The notes: generated by a model from the sequence alone, not told the origin. A DNA stretch of 33,194 nt from Phycisphaerae bacterium (GCA_016929245.1 JAFGJE010000138.1:1-33194); one strand, 5' to 3'. Positions 22,579 through 31,178 are shown, counted from the stretch's first letter. Numbers and translations are program-made.

Positions 22579-24648
22579 ATGAAACGAAGATACCGGTTTT
22601 CCCGTTGTTCCTTCCTTCTTCTGGGGACGCTGAGCGTTTTTTCGGTTCCGACTTCCGCCGACGATCCGGCGGGATTCACATCAATTTCCGCCAAGGTTCC
22701 CCCGGCGGTGAAGCTCGTGAACGCCGACTTCCAGTCCGGCGGAAAGGGATGGCGACTTTCCGAGGGGTTTTCCATCGACCGCAACGGCGGGCGGAACGGA
22801 ACCGCCGGTTTGCGATACCAGCGGACCGATCCGAAACAGTATGTTCTCGGCATCCAGACAGTGTTCCTTCAACCCGGCGCGCGATATCGCTTCAGCGCGT
22901 GGATACGAAGCAAGGATCTGAAAGGCCGGGGGAAAAACCCAGCCATTCGCGTCGAATTCTGGAACCATGGGCAATACCTAAACGGTTCCGGCGCCGGATT
23001 GAGCGAAGAGAAGTGGAATTCCGACGATTGGACGCTCGTGCGGGGGGAAACCGCCATTCCCGAAAACGCCACGAAATGCACCGTGGTGCTGTATCTCGGT
23101 AAAGGGACGACCGGAAGCGTCTGGTTCGACGACGTTCGCGTGGAACCCGCGGCGCCGCGGGTGGATATGCACGTCGTCGCGCCGGCGTTTGAGACGATCA
23201 CGCCCCGGGACGGGCGCATTCGCGTGAATATCTATACCGAAGGTTTCCCAAAGAACCTTCTGTCCGATAGGCAACTTCGCGTGGCTGCACACGTGAGAGG
23301 CAAAGTGGTTAAAACCGTCTTCACGCCCGTACAAGATCATACGGCCGACGTGAATCTATCCGGTTTGCCCATCGGAAAAGCCACACTTCAAATGACGCTG
23401 CTGAACCCGAAGCGAAAAGTCATCCTCGGTGAAACGACTTCGCCGTTGACGGTGGTTCCCTCGGATCGACCCATCCCCGCCGACGCCTGCCGGATCGACC
23501 GGAACGGAAGGGCGACGGTCAACGGCGAACCTTTCTTGCCGGTGGGACTGTATGTCGATGATTTGAATCCGAACAATTTGGAACGCTTCGCCGCCGGTCC
23601 CTTCAACTGCATCATGCCGCAAAACAGCCGATACATGAATCTGCATCCCAAAACCCAGCCGGTTTCGATGGATACCGTGCGTGAGGCGCTGGACGCATGT
23701 CACGCGAAGAATCTCAAGGTGATCTTCGCCGTGAACATGCTGTATGAGGACATCTTCGCGAAAAGAAAAGTCGCGTGGTTCGGTACGGAAGATGAAACGG
23801 AGGTCGTCACGAAAATCGTGACCACCTTCCGCGACCACCCCGCCCTGCTGGCGTGGCACATCAATGACGAGATTCCCATTGCCTACATGGACCAGCTCAA
23901 CGCGCGGCGACGGCGGATCAACCGCCTGGACCCGTATCATCCCACGTGGGCGGTGTTGTATCAATACGGCGACCTGCCGTTGTATGGTTCGGCGTGCGAC
24001 GTGATCGGCGTCGATCCGTATCCGATCTACAACAGGGATTCCCGAACCATGGCGAAAGTCGAGGTCGCCATGGACGCCGTCGAACGTACGGGACTGCCGG
24101 CGTGGGTTGTTCCACAACTCTTCAACTGGGGAACCGCGCTGGCCAAAGGCGACACGAAACGATTTCACGAGGAATTCGTCGATCCTTCCGAGGAGCAGAT
24201 GCGGGCGATGTCGCTGCTGCCGGCCTTGCGCGGAGCGAAGGGTTTCATCTTCTATTCGTATCACAGCCTGGTCCGCGCGACCAAACCAGGCTGGTTCAAT
24301 CCGCCGGCCCAGACACCGGACGACCTGGAGCGCCGCTGGCAGGACATCTGCCGCGTCGCCGCGATGCTGCGGAACCTGGAACCGTTTCTCCTGTCGGACG
24401 TCGAAGCGCCGGCGGTGAAAATCGACGTGAAGCAGGGTAACGTCAAAGCCCGCGAGTTTCGCGACAAAAAGGGCAACGTCCGCGTTCTCATCACCGGAAT
24501 CGGCCCGGGGCAGGCGGAGGCGGTCATCACCACCACCGCTCCCATGAACCTGCGCTCTCTCTACGGCCGATGCAAATCCCTGGGTGACGGAAAATACCGT
24601 TTCACCGGGACGGACATCTGCTCGGATATTCTCACGGGCGATAAATGA
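22579..24648 (+). CDS. Secreted glycoside hydrolase-like protein (beta-sandwich plus TIM barrel)
   Basis: A 689-residue protein. A signal peptide spans about residues 1-27 (ending TSADD). Residues 45-190 resemble a CBM4/9-like carbohydrate-binding sandwich: LVNADFQSGGKGWRL, AGLRYQRTD, YRFSAWIRSKDL, GSVWFDDVRVEP. An immunoglobulin-like segment (195-295) follows, then a TIM barrel from about 305: ATVNGEPFLPVGLYVDDL, LKVIFAVNMLYEDI, HPALLAWHINDEIP and GVDPYPI. In clan A glycosidases (GH2, GH5) the motif after the fourth strand ends NE; here it is HINDE (Glu431), so Glu431 is the probable acid/base. A second catalytic Glu could not be fixed with certainty. AAGGAG is absent; GAAAG lies 8 bases upstream of the ATG. 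It starts 44 bp after the pseudopilin. Confidence 0.8.
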   Translation: MKRRYRFSRCSFLLLGTLSVFSVPTSADDPAGFTSISAKVPPAVKLVNADFQSGGKGWRLSEGFSIDRNGGRNGTAGLRYQRTDPKQYVLGIQTVFLQPGARYRFSAWIRSKDLKGRGKNPAIRVEFWNHGQYLNGSGAGLSEEKWNSDDWTLVRGETAIPENATKCTVVLYLGKGTTGSVWFDDVRVEPAAPRVDMHVVAPAFETITPRDGRIRVNIYTEGFPKNLLSDRQLRVAAHVRGKVVKTVFTPVQDHTADVNLSGLPIGKATLQMTLLNPKRKVILGETTSPLTVVPSDRPIPADACRIDRNGRATVNGEPFLPVGLYVDDLNPNNLERFAAGPFNCIMPQNSRYMNLHPKTQPVSMDTVREALDACHAKNLKVIFAVNMLYEDIFAKRKVAWFGTEDETEVVTKIVTTFRDHPALLAWHINDEIPIAYMDQLNARRRRINRLDPYHPTWAVLYQYGDLPLYGSACDVIGVDPYPIYNRDSRTMAKVEVAMDAVERTGLPAWVVPQLFNWGTALAKGDTKRFHEEFVDPSEEQMRAMSLLPALRGAKGFIFYSYHSLVRATKPGWFNPPAQTPDDLERRWQDICRVAAMLRNLEPFLLSDVEAPAVKIDVKQGNVKAREFRDKKGNVRVLITGIGPGQAEAVITTTAPMNLRSLYGRCKSLGDGKYRFTGTDICSDILTGDK

Positions 24649-24655
24649 TGTAAAA

Positions 24656-25357
24656 CTAGTCCCGGTAGAACGCGACGACGGACTTGTGGGCCAATAGAAG
24701 CTGATCCAGCAGGCCGCCGAGGGCGTCGTAGTTGGGTTGGAATTCCGCGAGAATCTCCTTGTTGGTGGGATGGTCCGAAACGCCCTGCCGGACGAGATCG
24801 AGAATTTCGCCCAGGGTCCGTCGGCCGTCGATGTATTTGAACACCAGGTTGCTCAGGCGACCCGGGTGAAGCGGAACCTTCAGCTTCGCGGCGGTGAAGG
24901 TGATGGGTTGATCGCCGGCCTGCTCCAGGGCGGTGGTCAGTTGCCGACCTATCATCTCCGATCCCTTGGCCGGGGGGTAATAGGGAACGTTTTCCAGATC
25001 GTCCAGCCGGGCTCGCGTGTCCCTCCCCGCCGGAACGGCCCAGAATTCGTGCTTCACGATTCCGCCCCACATCAGTTCCATGATCGTTTCCTGTCGCGGC
25101 AGCGGTTGGCGGCGAATCTCGGCCAGCAGGTCGGGATCGTGAATGAGACTTTCAGGCCTGTAGTAGAACCGGCGTTGCGGGATGTACGTAGCCATGTTCA
25201 TCCCCGCGGAGGCGAGGAATTCGTGCACCTGTTCGGCGGTGTACGCCCGGTCCCGGGAATGCAGGTAGGCGTCGTAGATTCCCGCCCGGCCGTAGCGAAT
25301 ATGATCGTCGAATATGTCCTCCGAACGGTTTGCGTGACGGTCGATGATGACATGGAA
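24656..25357 (-). pseudogene. 5'-truncated class I SAM-dependent methyltransferase (C-terminal remnant)
   Basis: The C-terminal half of a methyltransferase of about 400 residues is clear: YGRAGIYDAYLHSRDRAYTAEQVHEFLASAGM, QETIMELMWGGIVKHEFWAV, and a final SNLVFKYIDGRRTLGEILDLV ... LLLAHKSVVAFYRD. These match the post-Rossmann part of one methyltransferase family. The SAM-binding half (GxGxG motif and following strands) that should precede it is missing: upstream sequence (25358 onward) does not continue the family and runs antisense to the PQ-loop-like gene at 25532-25846. The open frame continues to 25804 but that part is a shadow of the opposite gene. It is therefore a remnant or a stand-alone C-terminal domain. 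It is convergent with the glycosidase gene, 7 bp apart. Confidence 0.65.
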
Positions 25358-25531
25358 TACTCCGGGCGCACCGGTGCGCAGTTTGTATCGTAAGTCTGTA
25401 TCGGAATCGGAACCGGAGAATTTGAAATCCCTTGCCCTTTTCTCTTGACGATTGTTTTTTGGCCGCGAGTCCACTACAGTCATTCGCGACAGTATTTGAA
25501 ATCGTATCCGGAACACGAAAGGACCCCCCGA

Positions 25532-25846
25532 TTGAACATCTTCAACCAGTTCGGACAGTTCCTCGAAGCGGGAATGCTGATCTGCTTCGGGCTGTCCTGG
25601 CCGATTTCGATCCTGAAGAGCCTGCGAACCAAACACGTTCGCGGAAAGAGCCTGGGGTTCATGTGGCTGATTTTCCTGGGATACGTCTCCGGGTTTTCCG
25701 CCAAACTCTTTCGCGCCGCGGCGACGGGAGGCTGGCCCGAATGGAACACCCCCCTGTACGTCCTGAACGGAGTGTTCGTCGCCTTCGATATCTACCTTTA
25801 CCACCGCTACAAAAACAATCCCGAACCGGCGGCGTTGCAGGAATGA
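25532..25846 (+). CDS. Small PQ-loop/SemiSWEET-like membrane protein, TTG start
   Basis: A 104-residue protein with three predicted helices: FLEAGMLICFGLSWPISILKSL, GFMWLIFLGYVSGFSAKLF and YVLNGVFVAFDIYLYHR. The motif SWPISILKSLRTKHVRGKSLGF is the PQ-loop-like core of a small SemiSWEET-related family, with Trp-Pro instead of Pro-Gln. The start is TTG at 25532: AAAGGA (25518-25523) stands 8 bases ahead of it and the first helix follows directly. The frame is open upstream to 25445, but that extension has a charged, low-hydrophobicity sequence unlike this family. Sugar or small-solute transport is the likely role, from family knowledge only. Confidence 0.75.
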   Translation: MNIFNQFGQFLEAGMLICFGLSWPISILKSLRTKHVRGKSLGFMWLIFLGYVSGFSAKLFRAAATGGWPEWNTPLYVLNGVFVAFDIYLYHRYKNNPEPAALQE

Positions 25847-26053
25847 ACCTCCGACGGACAGTTCCTGAAAACCCGAGAAAACAAATTCACCTATCTTCCG
25901 AATCCCTCAGCATCTCCGGATCGGATGTATTTTTTCCCCGGAAAGTTCTTGTATCTTTCCTCAGAATCGCTACAAGGGGCGCTTTATTCCTTCGCCTTCC
26001 TCCGAACGGCGGATGGAGGGATGAATCACGGGAATCGTATTGGAGATGTTTCA

Positions 26054-27094
26054 ATGAAACGGCTTCGTGTCGGCGTGATCGGACTGGGGATGGGGGCGGC
26101 GCATGTGCGGAACTTCCAAGCCTGCCCGGAAGCGGACGTGGTGGCGGTGACGGATACCGATCCGAACCGCCTGAAAGAGGTCGCCAATGACCATGACGTT
26201 CCGAATCGGTACACCGACGCGGCGAAGATGATCCGTCGGGAGAACCTGGACATTGTCGCGATCGCCACGCCGAACAAGTTCCACAAGCCCCTGACGCTGG
26301 CGGCCTTCAAGGCCGGCGCGCACGTGCTGTGCGAAAAGCCGATGGCTATGAACGCCGCGGAAGCCAGGCAGATGCTCGACGCCGCCGTCAAGGCGAAGCG
26401 CCGGCTGATGATCAACTTCAGCTACCGTTTCACCCCGCAGTCCCAGGCCCTCAAGAAGGCCGTCGATTCCGGGATTCTCGGCGACGTGTACTTCGCCAGG
26501 ACGATCTGGCATCGGCGTCGCGGTCTGCCGCGCTTCGGCGGATGGTTCGGGCAGAAGGAACTCTCCGGCGGCGGACCGCTGATCGACCTGGGCGTGCACC
26601 GGCTCGATCTGGCGCTCTGGCTGATGGGATATCCCAAACCCACGTGGGTGCTGGCCGGCGCGTACAATCCCATCGCCTCCGCCCTGGCGAAGAAGGAAAA
26701 GAAGAAATACGACGTCGAAGACCTCGCCGTCGGACTGATCCGGTTCGAGAACGGCGCGACGATCGAAGTGGAAGCCTCCTGGGCCGCCAACATCAAGGAA
26801 AACGAGATGATGGAAACCCGCCTGTTCGGAACGAAGGCCGGTCTCGTCCAGCGGAACCTTGACGAAACCTACAAGTTCGAGGCGGAACTCTATCTCGAAA
26901 AAGACGGCGCCCCGTGGGACATGCGTCTGCACGCGGCGCCGGAGTTCGCCGGATCGAGCATGGCCCACTTCGTGGACTGCATCGTCCGCGACAAGCCCCA
27001 CACCGCCGGCGGCGAGGAAGGCCTGATCGTCATGGAACTGCTCGACGCGATCTACAAATCGGCGGCGAGCGGCAAGCCGGTGCAGATTCGCTAA
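26054..27094 (+). CDS. Gfo/Idh/MocA-family oxidoreductase
   Basis: A 346-residue NAD(P)-dependent dehydrogenase. The N-terminal Rossmann fold carries GVIGLGMGAAHV (7-18) and VAVTDTDPNRL; CEKPMAMN holds the family's EKP motif (94-96). The C-terminal half has GGGPLIDLGVHRLDLALWLMG, with Asp178 and His182 the expected catalytic pair, and ends with a Gly/Ser-rich strand and a final helix MELLDAIYKSAASGKPVQI. Members oxidise or reduce sugars, inositols and related compounds. GGAG lies about 8 bases before the ATG at 26054; the open frame upstream (to 25925) is shadow sequence. Followed by a foldback repeat, then the MFS-HEAT gene on the same strand. Confidence 0.9.
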   Translation: MKRLRVGVIGLGMGAAHVRNFQACPEADVVAVTDTDPNRLKEVANDHDVPNRYTDAAKMIRRENLDIVAIATPNKFHKPLTLAAFKAGAHVLCEKPMAMNAAEARQMLDAAVKAKRRLMINFSYRFTPQSQALKKAVDSGILGDVYFARTIWHRRRGLPRFGGWFGQKELSGGGPLIDLGVHRLDLALWLMGYPKPTWVLAGAYNPIASALAKKEKKKYDVEDLAVGLIRFENGATIEVEASWAANIKENEMMETRLFGTKAGLVQRNLDETYKFEAELYLEKDGAPWDMRLHAAPEFAGSSMAHFVDCIVRDKPHTAGGEEGLIVMELLDAIYKSAASGKPVQIR

Positions 27095-27106
27095 AAGGTA
27101 TTATCT

Positions 27107-27205
27107 GTCATCCTGAGCGAAGCGAGTCTTCGAGCGAAGTCGAAGGACCCCACGGGTAGCTATGCGTAAGGTCCTTCGACTCCGCTTCGCTCCGCTCAGG
27201 ATGAC
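27107..27205. repeat. Foldback repeat (TCATCCTGAGCG-type palindrome)
   Basis: Arms 27107-27149 and 27170-27205 are inverted: GTCATCCTGAGCG... and ...CGCTCAGGATGAC, with GGTCCTTCGACT/GTCGAAGGACC inside. The arms differ in length, the left one having an extra CGAGTCTT-type insert. It is followed by GCAAAATTTTGC-like AT-rich sequence. This kind of palindrome is familiar from many bacterial genomes as an interspersed intergenic repeat. It separates the oxidoreductase and MFS genes and could also end transcription. Confidence 0.7.
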
Positions 27206-27337
27206 AAATGCAAAAATTTTGCTGTTCATTCATCTTCATTCTTTTTTTTCATTTCTCATGAACGATTAAGGATTGATTCTCCCCTTCCGATTCGGTAAAC
27301 GTGGCGCGCATGGCGATGCGTGGAAGGAGTGGCGTTG

Positions 27338-29569
27338 ATGTATCCCGCCTTGACCGATGCACAAAAACAGCGCCGTCTGCCGTGGTTACTTGGATTTCAG
27401 GTGTTGGCGGCTTGCGCGTCCAATTTATCGATCTTCGGTTCGGTGATCGCGCTGTTTTTCAACGCGCTGGGCATGGATAAAACCCAGATCGGTTTCCTCT
27501 TCGCCCTGCTTCCGTTTCTGGGCGTTTTGGCGCCGTTTATCTCTTCCTACACCGCCCGGTTCGGGTACAAACGCGCCACCGTGCTGTTTTTACTGATTCG
27601 CATTTTCCCCGTGATCCTGTTTCTGTTTCTGCCGATCGTCCAGGAACGCTTCGGCAAAATCGGCGCCTTCGTCCTGATCGCGTGCGTGATGTCCTCGTTC
27701 GGGTTCTTTCGCGTGATCGCGGAAAACGGATTCATCGGATGGATGCAGGAAATCGTTCCGGCCCGGATCCGCGGTAAATACACCAGCATGGAATTCCTCG
27801 CCATGGTGCTGGGAGTGTTTCTGGCGTTTCTTCTGGCCGGGTTGTTTCTGGAAAACGCGCGAATCGAGCGATACCTTTGGCTGATCGGCGTGAGTCTCGT
27901 CATCGGTTTCCTCAGCGTCGCGACGCTCCTGCCCGTGCCCGGGGGGAAACCTCTGGATCGGGATCGCAAGCGACGCGCCAGTCTGCGCAGCGTTTTTTCC
28001 ACCTATCGCGACGCGAATTTCCGTCGCCTGGTCGGCGGGATCGGACTGGCGGTGTTCGGAATCACCGCGACGATGACCTTCCTTCCGCTGTTCCTGATCG
28101 AACGCGCGGGATTCACCCCCAGCGGCGCCCTGCTGACCCAGAACGCCATGCTCATCGGGATGGTCGTGTTTTCGTATTTCTGGGGCTGGTCGTCGGATCG
28201 TTACGGCTCGCGGCCGGTGTCGGTCATCGGCATGGTGCTCATGACCGCGGTCATACCGGCGTGGCTGCTTTTACCGGAGCATCATTTTCTCTCCGGAACG
28301 GTCGCGGCGGGATTGTTCTTTCTGATGGGGATGGCCAGCGTCGCGTACAACGTCAGCGCGAACCGGCAGCTGTACCTGATCATGCCCGCCGACAAAAAAG
28401 AACACTATATCCCCGCGTACTATATGGTGTTTAACGTCTGTCTCGGTCTGGCGACGCTCCTGGGCGGTTTGGCGCTGGACGGATTCAAATCCCTCGCGCA
28501 TCGGTTCGACCACCTGGGACTCGACCCGTACGTGCCGTTGTTCGTGATGTCCTCCCTGTGCTGCGCCGCGTCGGCGTGGGTGTTTCAGCGGATGCACCGT
28601 CGCGGAGACATGGAAACCCGCAAATTCGCCGGGATGTTCGTGCAGGGCAACCCCTTTTCTGCGATGGGCCTGCTCGTGCGCCATCGCTGGACGGGGCAGG
28701 AGCATCAGCGCATCTCGTTCGTGGAACGGCTGGGCGATCTGAAGAGTCCCTTGACGGCCGGGGAGTTGATCGAAGCTTTGCACGATCCGAGTTTCCATGT
28801 GCGCTACGAGGCCGTCAATTCCATCGCTCGCACGCCCGCGCGGACGGAACTCGTCGAGGCGCTGATTGATCTGCTGCGCGACGGGGAAACCGAACTGCGC
28901 GCCGCGGCCGCCTGGGCGCTGTCGCGCATGCGGGATCCCTCCGCCTTACCCGCGCTGCGGGGGACGCTGGAATCCAAATATCCCCTGCTGCGTTCGCGGG
29001 CCGCCCGGGCGCTGGGAATTCTCGGCGACGTGGAATCGATCGACGCGCTGCGAGCGGGCCTGCGGCGGGAAACGAGTCCCGACCTGAAAGTCGCGTACGC
29101 GGCGGCCCTGGGCGCGCTGCACGACCGGGACGCCGTGGAGGACATCCTCACGCTGCTCGCCGAAGCGCCCCGCGACGTGTTCCGCGCGGAGTGCGCGTTG
29201 GCGCTGGCGAGGATTCTCGGCGGCGGGCATCGATTTTCGCTCTTCTGGCGTCGCGTGCGGAACGACCTCGCCGCCGGCGTCAGCGCCGCGGTGCTGGACC
29301 TCGCGAAGCCCATCGCCAAATGGGTGGACAAAGACCCCGCCGTCGCGGAGGCCCTCGAACACGCCTCCCGCGCCCTGGCGCACGACGACCTGGACACGGG
29401 CGGACGCATTTTGGCGGAGCTGGTCGAAAAGCTGCCCCTGTTCCAGCTATCGCAGGTCGCCGAGACGATTCTCACCCGCTGCGCGCGGCAACTGCGAAAT
29501 CCCCACCCCGCCAGACCGGAATACATCCTCCTGATCCTCCACGCCCTGCAGGAAAAGACTCGGACGTGA
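27338..29569 (+). CDS. MFS transporter fused to a C-terminal HEAT-repeat domain
   Basis: A 743-residue protein. Residues about 15-430 are an MFS transporter with twelve helices; a GW.SDRYGSRPVSVIG loop (the MFS loop 8-9 motif) is clear. From about residue 465 to 640 the chain turns into HEAT/armadillo-like helical repeats: ELIEALHDPSFHVRYEAVNSIA, ALIDLLRDGETELRAAAAWALSRM, ALRGTLESKYPLLRSRAARALGILGD, ALRAGLRRETSPDLKVAYAAALGAL. The tail is also helical. HEAT repeats bind proteins, so the cytoplasmic domain may sense or recruit a partner. GGAAGGAG (27322-27329) lies 8 bases before the ATG at 27338. The cargo is unknown. Confidence 0.88.
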   Translation: MYPALTDAQKQRRLPWLLGFQVLAACASNLSIFGSVIALFFNALGMDKTQIGFLFALLPFLGVLAPFISSYTARFGYKRATVLFLLIRIFPVILFLFLPIVQERFGKIGAFVLIACVMSSFGFFRVIAENGFIGWMQEIVPARIRGKYTSMEFLAMVLGVFLAFLLAGLFLENARIERYLWLIGVSLVIGFLSVATLLPVPGGKPLDRDRKRRASLRSVFSTYRDANFRRLVGGIGLAVFGITATMTFLPLFLIERAGFTPSGALLTQNAMLIGMVVFSYFWGWSSDRYGSRPVSVIGMVLMTAVIPAWLLLPEHHFLSGTVAAGLFFLMGMASVAYNVSANRQLYLIMPADKKEHYIPAYYMVFNVCLGLATLLGGLALDGFKSLAHRFDHLGLDPYVPLFVMSSLCCAASAWVFQRMHRRGDMETRKFAGMFVQGNPFSAMGLLVRHRWTGQEHQRISFVERLGDLKSPLTAGELIEALHDPSFHVRYEAVNSIARTPARTELVEALIDLLRDGETELRAAAAWALSRMRDPSALPALRGTLESKYPLLRSRAARALGILGDVESIDALRAGLRRETSPDLKVAYAAALGALHDRDAVEDILTLLAEAPRDVFRAECALALARILGGGHRFSLFWRRVRNDLAAGVSAAVLDLAKPIAKWVDKDPAVAEALEHASRALAHDDLDTGGRILAELVEKLPLFQLSQVAETILTRCARQLRNPHPARPEYILLILHALQEKTRT

Positions 29570-29667
29570 GCGAGACAACCGAACCTAACTCCCTGCACGA
29601 ACGAAGAATCCCATGTACGAATTCCAGGGCGGTTTACCGCCCTTCGCGACCCCGTAGGAGGCGTACA

Positions 29668-29705
29668 GGCCCGTGCCTTTGGCGCGGGTGCCCCTTTTTG
29701 TTTTT
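29668..29705 (+). terminator. Intrinsic terminator after the MFS-HEAT gene
   Basis: A GC-rich stem GGCCCGTGCC / GGCGCGGGTGCC around TTT, with T:G and G:G imperfections, is followed by CCCTTTTTGTTTTT. It lies about 100 bp past the stop codon. Confidence 0.6.
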
Positions 29706-29712
29706 CGTATTT

Positions 29713-29895
29713 ATCGCCTGAAAGGCGTAAATATCATAGCCCAGGGCGAAGCCCTGGGTGGATGGATTCTAATGAATCGGAGCCCTGCAAGGGCGAGACA
29801 ATCTCTTGCGCCCTTGCAGGGCTTTACGTTTTTTTATCTCGATCACCCAAGGCGTTGCCTTGGGCTATGCTCCATCAGCCCGTTGGGCTGAAGAA
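29713..29895. repeat. About 180-bp foldback repeat element
   Basis: Outer pair ATAGCCCAGGGCGAAGCC (from 29735) / GGCGTTGCCTTGGGCTATG (to 29870), inner perfect pair AGCCCTGCAAGGGCG (29781-29795) / CGCCCTTGCAGGGCT (29809-29823), plus short hairpins TCGCCTGAAAGGCG (29713) and CAGCCCGTTGGGCTGAAG (29877-29894) at either end. It lies in the 446-bp gap between the MFS-HEAT gene and the AT-rich pseudopilin-like genes. No transposase or clear ORF is inside. The remaining 120 bp (29896-30015) shows nothing recognisable. Confidence 0.65.
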
Positions 29896-30015
29896 AGGAA
29901 TTAAGATGCGTAAGTCTTGAACAAAATACCATCCTCCCTTGCCGTCAAACATCAACGATGATACGATAATTCCCAGGAATTCCATCAATCATCCAAACAA
30001 CACTCGGTACGAACC

Positions 30016-30612
30016 ATGGAAACACCCTCACAAAACGAGTCCCCTCTAAAGCAATCCGCTTTGGGGATATTTATCGGTATTTTAGTATTCATATTGAGTT
30101 TTTTTGCAATGTGCATGTTATTAGGACATGTTCTTTTTCTAACCCTTCCACCTCGAGAATCTCCATCACGTGCCATCTGTCGGTCTCAACTGAAAGGGAT
30201 CGGCACAGCATTGTCATTGTATTCTGAATGCGAAACTTGTCGCTTAAATGAAGAAGAAGAAGAAGATAAAACAACCCTTTCTCCAATTTATCCTTCAAAC
30301 CTGGACGCATTAGTTCACGAAGGATTTGCATCAGAAAAATGCTTCACCTGTCCCTCCGCCAAGCACAAAGCCTCCTGGAATTCAAAATTTTCACGCGATT
30401 ACGTTTATTGTTTTTGCTCCCAACCAAAATTTCAGACTGATTCTTGGAAAATACTTCCGGTTATGTTCGAGATTCCTATTAATCATAACCAGAATATTGC
30501 CGGGATGATATTCAACAACGGAGACGTTGAGCAAATCGATGATATGGATGAATTCCGCTTACAAATCCAGACTATAAACGAAACCCTCTTGCATGAAATG
30601 GGAATTCGGTAA
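30016..30612 (+). CDS. Pseudopilin-like protein lacking the usual prepilin cleavage motif
   Basis: A 198-residue protein. A single N-terminal membrane helix (about 15-45, LGIFIGILVFILSFFAMCMLLGHVLFLTL) precedes CRSQLKGIGTALSLYSECETC, which matches the CxxNLKQIGxALxxY block of PVC pseudopilins, then CFTCPSAKH and HNQNIAGMIFNNGDVEQIDD, the relaxed H-X9-DG block. The normal FTLIE motif is missing, so it is probably not cleaved by prepilin peptidase. Codon use is AT-rich compared with neighbours (about 40% GC by eye), suggesting horizontal transfer. Its last base is shared with the next gene's start (TAATG), so the two are translationally coupled. Confidence 0.65.
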   Translation: METPSQNESPLKQSALGIFIGILVFILSFFAMCMLLGHVLFLTLPPRESPSRAICRSQLKGIGTALSLYSECETCRLNEEEEEDKTTLSPIYPSNLDALVHEGFASEKCFTCPSAKHKASWNSKFSRDYVYCFCSQPKFQTDSWKILPVMFEIPINHNQNIAGMIFNNGDVEQIDDMDEFRLQIQTINETLLHEMGIR

Positions 30613-31178
30613 TGAAAACAGGCCACATTATCCTTAAACCTTTTTTGATAGCTGCTTTTTTGGCCGTCATCCTTTTTGTTTTCCTCTATATGACAGAACG
30701 AGCAGAACGAAAAAGAGACAATCCCTTCATCCCCCAACCAACACTGACCGAATCTCAGATCAAAAAGGTTCATCAGGCCGTGGCGGCGTATACGAATAAG
30801 TATGACCGTCGGCCTGGGACGCTGGAGGCGCTGGTCAATGAAGGTCTGCTGACGCCGAAGGATTTGTTCAGCACCGACCGCGAAGACATCCCCGCCATCG
30901 ACAAATCGACAAGCCGTTTCACCGTCACGCCGGATGTGATCTACTTCCCCGCCCTCAAACCAACCGACCCCGCCGACGGCGTGCTGCTGTGCACCGTGCT
31001 GCTGAAAGACGAGGATGATCCGTTTCTCGTGATCTACAACGACGGCCGTTTTAGCGCGCTCAAAAGCCGCGAACTCATCGAAGCGCTGAACCGCACCTAC
31101 GAACACATCGGCGCCGCCTGCATACCCAACCGTCCAATCTCCCTCCGACAGGATCGAGTAATTCCAAACCTGAATTGA
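30612..31178 (+). CDS. Membrane-anchored protein, pseudopilin-like context
   Basis: A 188-residue protein with one N-terminal helix (about 8-27, ILKPFLIAAFLAVILFVFLYM) and an extracytoplasmic domain. Parts such as AAYTNKYDRRPGTLEALVNEGLL and VIYNDGRFSALK recall pseudopilin-type proteins without being diagnostic. The 5' third is AT-rich like the gene before it, but from about 30770 codon use becomes GC-rich like the rest of the window. This points to a recombination joint inside the gene. Start and stop of the two genes overlap by one base. The role is unknown. Confidence 0.6.
   Translation: MKTGHIILKPFLIAAFLAVILFVFLYMTERAERKRDNPFIPQPTLTESQIKKVHQAVAAYTNKYDRRPGTLEALVNEGLLTPKDLFSTDREDIPAIDKSTSRFTVTPDVIYFPALKPTDPADGVLLCTVLLKDEDDPFLVIYNDGRFSALKSRELIEALNRTYEHIGAACIPNRPISLRQDRVIPNLN

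Noticed and set aside
25358-25804. N-terminal 150 codons of the minus-strand frame holding the methyltransferase remnant
   Set aside because: They overlap the PQ-loop-like gene in antisense and show no methyltransferase motif, so the extension is not part of the gene.
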